Below are positions 6,561 to 10,411 of a stretch of DNA of 10,411 nt, in pieces (position 1 is the first letter of the stretch; the number at the start of each line of letters is the position of its first letter). Under the pieces are notes generated by a model. It made no database searches, was not told where the DNA came from, and was given only the letters and a program-made list of their open reading frames with translations. The DNA lies in contig LXFE01000628.1 in NCBI GenBank assembly GCA_001929475.1, positions 1 through 10,411 on the forward strand. Direction: 5' to 3'. Made by a program: the position numbers and the translations under genes. Source of the stretch: Neolecta irregularis DAH-3 (Eukaryota > Ascomycota > Neolectomycetes > Neolectales > Neolectaceae).

Positions 6561-9261
6561 CTACCAAGAACTGGGCCCAAAATGTCCCCCTGGTGGAACT
6601 TTATCCAATGGTGTACCGTTTGCATCAGCAGTATTGGCTGCAACAGTATTTCCCCACCAACTCGGAAAGTTAATCTGCGTCATATCGAAACAAAAGAAGA
6701 GGAAAATCGTCGATAGAGCTAAAGAACAGTCGAGTGCTGCAGAAAGGATATAGTTGTACTTCGTTATCAGAATTACAAATGAAGATCAAGATTTACCTTG
6801 GACCACCATTGAAAGTATTTGTGTCGAATCAAATAGTTGAATATAAATCCTACCGCAGCCCAGGAAACCTGCATTTTGTGAGCTTGAATTCTGGTCATCA
6901 TGGAAATGTTTTACATAATTGATTGCTGTCGCGGGTGGAATCATCCCGATACCACCAAAGAATAGCGGAGTATTGACATACTTGAACCAACGGTTTGGAT
7001 ATCGTTTTTGCAGAAAATAAACCGGTATAGGAAGCAGGGCACCCAGTAGAAAAAACCAGAGCTGCGAATAATAAATCTGGCCATAACTGAAAAGCCTTTT
7101 CGGACCAACAACTCCCCAGATAATACTTGCGTTAAAGAAAACGGTTGCCCCTGGACAATTGAAATTGTTTGTTGCATCATTCGTACACACTCCGGAGATA
7201 TTTGCGAGTGACCAGTCCAGCACACCGACTTGAACTATTGCGCCTACTATTGTCGCGATTGTTTGCGTCCAGAATAGGGTGCGTGGAGGAATCTTCATGT
7301 AGTGACCCATTTTGAGATCCTGTACAAATGATAGGCCTTGGTTCATTGTCATATAGCCATAACATTTAAACATAACGTTTGCGAGAGGACGACCTGGAAG
7401 CATGTATCCGCAAATGAACTCTGTGAGAACATTCAATCCAATCTGGGTGTTTGTTATGCCCTGGACCAGACCGATCGGAACGAAGAAAACGAGAGGAAGA
7501 AGCTCGCAGATTAGGAATGCCCACCATGGAAAATGTGTATCCCAGGCGTGGCATACGATGATTGATATCGCAAACATCGTTACACCAATTGTCCAATACC
7601 ACCAGTCAGGGCTACGAATTAGCAGTAAGCAAAAGGGAGATTAGACGTGTCTGGGTATTGTTCCATGAGCTTCATGTGGATATCTCGTTCAAAATTTCGG
7701 GCTTTCTTGAATTGTTCGACGATCTCATGTCGATAGTTAAGATACACGTATACGAGAACTGAAGTCATGGACGCAAAAGATAAGCCATATCCTAGTGCAA
7801 AAGTTGTTGGGAGGAAAATTGGACTATATGTCTTGTACTTTTCAATGTCCAGGGTGAATTCTTTAGTCAAGATTTGAGAAACGTTGTAAATATGCTCATC
7901 AATGAGTCGTGGCTTGATCGTGCGACTTACCCCCGTATTATCATAGCTTCGTGAGCTGCTAATTGGCATGTACCGACCTTGCCAAACGTTGGTATAATGA
8001 AGGATCGGAGAAACTAGCCAGATCCAAAATATAAGTGATGCAAGAATATTAGCTTCAGCCCACCACGGTGTGGGAAGAGGCGACAAGACAAATCCCGTTA
8101 CCTGAGTCCAATCAAGAGTAAGTGGGATGAAGTCCAGCCCGTGGGTCGCTCCAAAAAGTTCATTTATCACGACATTTTTGGGAGCAATCCAGGTGACGAA
8201 TGCCAATGTGGATAGCCCGGTGAAAATGTAGCCGGGAAAGAAGTACCAAAAGAAACCACCAATGGAAACATATAGGAAGAATCGATATCGCGTTATTTTC
8301 CAACCATCTGCAACGTGCTGAATGGTTACGATGTATGTAAGAAGAAAAGGTTACGTTTAGGTTGGTGTGGAGAGTTTGAAACAGCGTAGTGTTGACAAGA
8401 ACGGATGGCCAGATGACTGCTGCAGGCCAAACTAAAAACCTCCTCGATATACCAGCCAGAGAATATCCGAGAACTTGAGTTGATATAACAAGCAGCAAAT
8501 CAAATGCTGCACCAAAATGTTGACCGTAGAAGGCTCGTTGAGCTAGTAGGATGTCTGTAGCGTATGCCGCTCCCCCGCCAAATGACACGTTTGCCATGAT
8601 AGTTATAACAACATGTTCTATTCAATTAAGAGGGAATATTCGAGAATATACCTTTGAGGTTGAAAGGACATGGGTTAAGTGACCATCTAATCCCAAAAGT
8701 GTTGAAAACTCTAGACGGCAGGCATCTTGCCCAGATTTTTCCAACAGGAAACGCAATTAATTGAGCTATAAGTGATGTGAGAGTAATTGATGGACTTCGC
8801 ATTGAAAAGAGCTAGGAAATTAATTATATGAGCTGTCCTTCCACAGTCTATACCATGTTCATTCCGGATCCCAAAATAGTGAAGGTCAATCCAATAACCC
8901 ACATTCGAATAGTATTGACTGGGAGAGATGGATCGTCAACATTTGAGACTGCTGCTTGGACCTGTAATCTGTTCATAGACAGAGAGAGATGATGACCACC
9001 TCGGGATATGGACTTTCATCCAAGATCTCTTCTAGTATTTCCTTTTCTTTGCTAGATATTTTCCCTTTTTCAATATCTTCTACCTTGTGAAGTAAACCAT
9101 CTGGAAGGTTTGGATCGTGCTGAATTGTAAGCATTGGAGGTAAGTGATCCACGAGCTTTATGTGCTTTCACAAAATTTACAATCTCGTTACCAGGTTTGT
9201 CGAATTCCGGGAGGTGTTTCTGTTTTTCGTCCTGGGATAGATTCGAAATCTCTTGATCCAT
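6561..9261 (-). CDS. OPT-family oligopeptide transporter, 777 aa
   Basis: Proton-coupled importer of small peptides (OPT family, TC 2.A.67), a polytopic membrane protein. Ten exons read in frame from ATG 9261 to TAG 6561: 9261-9181, 9119-9000, 8961-8854, 8811-8652, 8617-8355, 8317-7931, 7894-7647, 7611-6915, 6868-6797, 6758-6561. Introns are 61, 38, 42, 34, 37, 36, 35, 46 and 38 nt. Family marks in order: an acidic N-terminal tail; DESPYPEV at 61-68 with VDDP at 75-78; NPCPFNLKEH near 149-158; TWIAPKNVV near 286-294; HMKLM and YPD-TPDWWYW near 452-462; the signature MGHYMKIPPR at 557-566; IPPATAINY; and FPSWWGN near 743-749. Length and motifs match a complete fungal OPT, with no stop or frame break. 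The start is the first ATG of the open frame; the first intron could alternatively use a GTGAAA donor. A TATA-like motif lies about 80 bp upstream. Confidence 0.95.
7895..7930 (-). other. 36-nt in-frame, stop-free intron of the OPT gene
   Basis: GTAAGT...GATGAG, 36 nt, between NTG and HIYNVS. The length is a multiple of three and has no stop, so an unspliced message would add 12 residues (VSRTIKPRLIDE) in a loop. Family comparison favours removal. The donor is the best consensus in the gene. Confidence 0.7.
8618..8651 (-). other. 34-nt intron of the OPT gene
   Basis: GTATAT...GAATAG, 34 nt, the shortest intron in the window. Its removal joins NPCPFNLK to EHVVITIMANVSFGGGAAYATD in phase, as expected for the family. 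Reading through would meet stops. Confidence 0.85.
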
Positions 9262-9337
9262 CGATATCAAATCCTTTTGTGACACAATTGAAGGTATAGA
9301 TCGAAAAACTCGTTTGTTGAGGAAGCGAGGCTAAGGC

Positions 9338-9345
9338 AATATATA
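9338..9345 (-). promoter_or_regulatory. TATA-like motif of the OPT gene
   Basis: TATATATT on the minus strand, about 80 bp before ATG 9261. The leader that follows is pyrimidine-rich (GCTTCCTC), suiting a fungal start region. Confidence 0.4.
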
Positions 9346-10143
9346 CATCATCAATGAGTAGATACTAGACACAAAGAAAAGGGTAAGGGAATGACTAACA
9401 CAAGAGTGGCTTGAAAATATAAGAGCAATCAAGAATTAAGCAAATAAGGCGATGGGACGGTCATGCCTGGCTTTGGTTCTTGCAAATATAAACTGACAAT
9501 GATTCCATTGGAGTCCTGTACAACTCGAGCTAAAAAAACATATTCGCCTTGTCGCAGTTACTCGAGGACTTACGTTTTACAAAGTCGCTCCCCGTGACCA
9601 CCATTGTCACTCAAGGTTCCTCTTTCGCTCCAAGCTAGTTAAACCTCAAAATCTATCGCCTTATTAGGGCTGATTGTGCAATAATATTGAAATAGAAAAA
9701 TTATAAGCAGTCCTTTTATCAATAAGATAAGTAATCCGCTATCCTTTCTGTTGTTGTTGCTCTCTTTGAGTTCGACTTTGCCGTGGTTATAAGAGATACC
9801 TGGACCTCTTTGTTAGAATGGGGTAAAACCCTCTCTTTTGGGGTAGTGAACCATATTCCTTAAATTTCGCAATTAAGAGTAGTATATGTACAAGTCTTTG
9901 AAAAGAAGCATTCTCGTCTCCGACACAAATATGTAGGTAGAATTTATAGCAAGGCAGCTTTATTTCTATGCAAATGAGGGAAACTGCCACCAGAGGAGAC
10001 AGCTTATAGGAAGCAAGTGATTGTAGACCAAGTTGATATTTTTCTATAGACAAAAATGATCAGGACATCTATATTCTAACTTTTACCTATTTACACAATC
10101 CGTGCCAACCCAAAACCCAAAACGCCGGTGAAGAGAAGCGATC
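9346..10143. other. intergenic region upstream of the OPT gene
   Basis: No gene supported. An 88-codon minus-strand frame (10053-9787) has no recognisable domain or splice context. The region holds a pair of GATA sites and would contain the OPT promoter and the 3' UTR of the gene at the right edge. Confidence 0.5.
9716..9730. promoter_or_regulatory. paired GATA-factor sites
   Basis: TTATCA (TGATAA on the minus strand, 9716-9721) and AGATAA (9725-9730) are two HGATAR sites in opposite orientation within 15 bp. Paired GATA sites are the usual targets of AreA/Nit2-type nitrogen regulators, which control peptide and amino-acid uptake genes in fungi. They lie about 455 bp upstream of the OPT start. 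The link is inference. Confidence 0.35.
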
Positions 10144-10411
10144 CTAAAAGACGCCGGAAACCTTGGCTTCGGAGATGCGGTCTTCCCAGATTTTGCGGAT
10201 GTCTGATCGCAAGCGGCGGATGTTTTCTATTTCGAGTTCCGAGCTCCAGCCGCTCTCTACGAGTCTCTGTTCAGTAGCGTGGAAGGCGGCGTCCTCGACG
10301 TTCATCTGGGCGATGATGTCTTCCATCGACATGTATTTTTCGTGGTGCTCGAGGGGCAGCAGGAGGGCAGAGTCTGTGGCGAGGGGCGGGGGGGCGAGGG
10401 GACTGGTGGGG
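10144..10411 (-). CDS. 3' end of an unrecognised gene (partial)
   Basis: The minus-strand frame is open from the window edge to TAA at 10146-10144, giving the last 88 residues of a protein whose start lies outside. The visible part begins with a Pro-rich stretch (PTSPLAPPPLA), then EHHEKYMSMEDIIAQMNVEDAAF, and ends with a charged helical tail (IENIRRLRSDIRKIWEDRISEA) that could form a coiled coil. No catalytic motif, signal or membrane segment is seen, and I do not recognise the family. Its base composition is clearly richer in GC than the rest of the window, suggesting a conserved, well-expressed gene rather than repeat-derived sequence. It lies upstream of and in the same direction as the OPT gene, about 880 bp away. 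The stop-side boundary is secure; the rest is not. Confidence 0.65.
   Translation of the reverse strand, partial: PTSPLAPPPLATDSALLLPLEHHEKYMSMEDIIAQMNVEDAAFHATEQRLVESGWSSELEIENIRRLRSDIRKIWEDRISEAKVSGVF

Noticed and set aside
6507-6922. Two + strand frames at 6507-6716 and 6734-6922
   Set aside because: Antisense to the last exons of the OPT gene, whose minus-strand reading is confirmed by family motifs.
7402-7762. + strand frames overlapping the OPT exons
   Set aside because: Shadows of the minus-strand transporter exons, without any protein-like motif.
9787-10053. 88-codon minus-strand frame upstream of OPT
   Set aside because: No recognisable domain, no TATA box or splice sites in place, and a composition like the surrounding AT-rich spacer.

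Overview
The window looks like a piece of a filamentous fungal genome, most likely a basidiomycete. Genes are spliced with GT-AG introns that often carry CTNAY-type branch sites, and nearly all introns that I can place are very short (34-49 nt). There is a nuclear-type tRNA-His with a 16-nt intron after position 37, and the one fully readable gene is a ten-exon fungal oligopeptide transporter. The species cannot be fixed from sequence alone.

Layout. (1) 1-449, minus strand: two or three exons of an unrecognised gene that runs off the left edge. (2) 653-740: intron-containing tRNA-His(GTG). (3) 1058-2280: a two-exon gene whose product resembles the two ends of a fungal GH36 / raffinose synthase-like enzyme, with most of the catalytic barrel missing and an added C-terminal membrane anchor. 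(4) 2641-3427: the decayed front half of a major facilitator (MFS) transporter, with an in-frame stop and a frame change. (5) 3723-4050: a compact candidate gene for a 59-residue secreted peptide precursor, with a TATA box, two micro-introns and a dibasic processing site. (6) 4310-4875: a 566-bp element with perfect 15-bp terminal inverted repeats and a pyrimidine-rich core; a truncated relative lies at about 6410-6482. (7) 4991-5030: a (GATT)n/(AATC)n perfect hairpin. (8) 5196-5580: CCAAT and TATA motifs followed by a diverged tandem duplication of about 140 bp, resembling part of an LTR. (9) 5743-5972: a promoter-like block leading to a spliced mini-ORF with no visible continuation. (10) 6561-9261, minus strand: the intact OPT-family transporter, 777 aa. 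(11) 9346-10143: intergenic, with a pair of GATA sites. (12) 10144-10411, minus strand: the GC-richer 3' end of another gene.

The left two thirds is an accessory, repeat-containing tract holding eroded genes of sugar metabolism and transport type, beside one small secreted-peptide candidate. The right third is ordinary gene territory. I see no operon-like logic. The OPT transporter would import small peptides across the plasma membrane or a vacuolar membrane. The most novel-looking items are the dibasic peptide gene, the core-less GH36-like membrane protein and the extreme intron compaction, including one intron that could be retained in frame.
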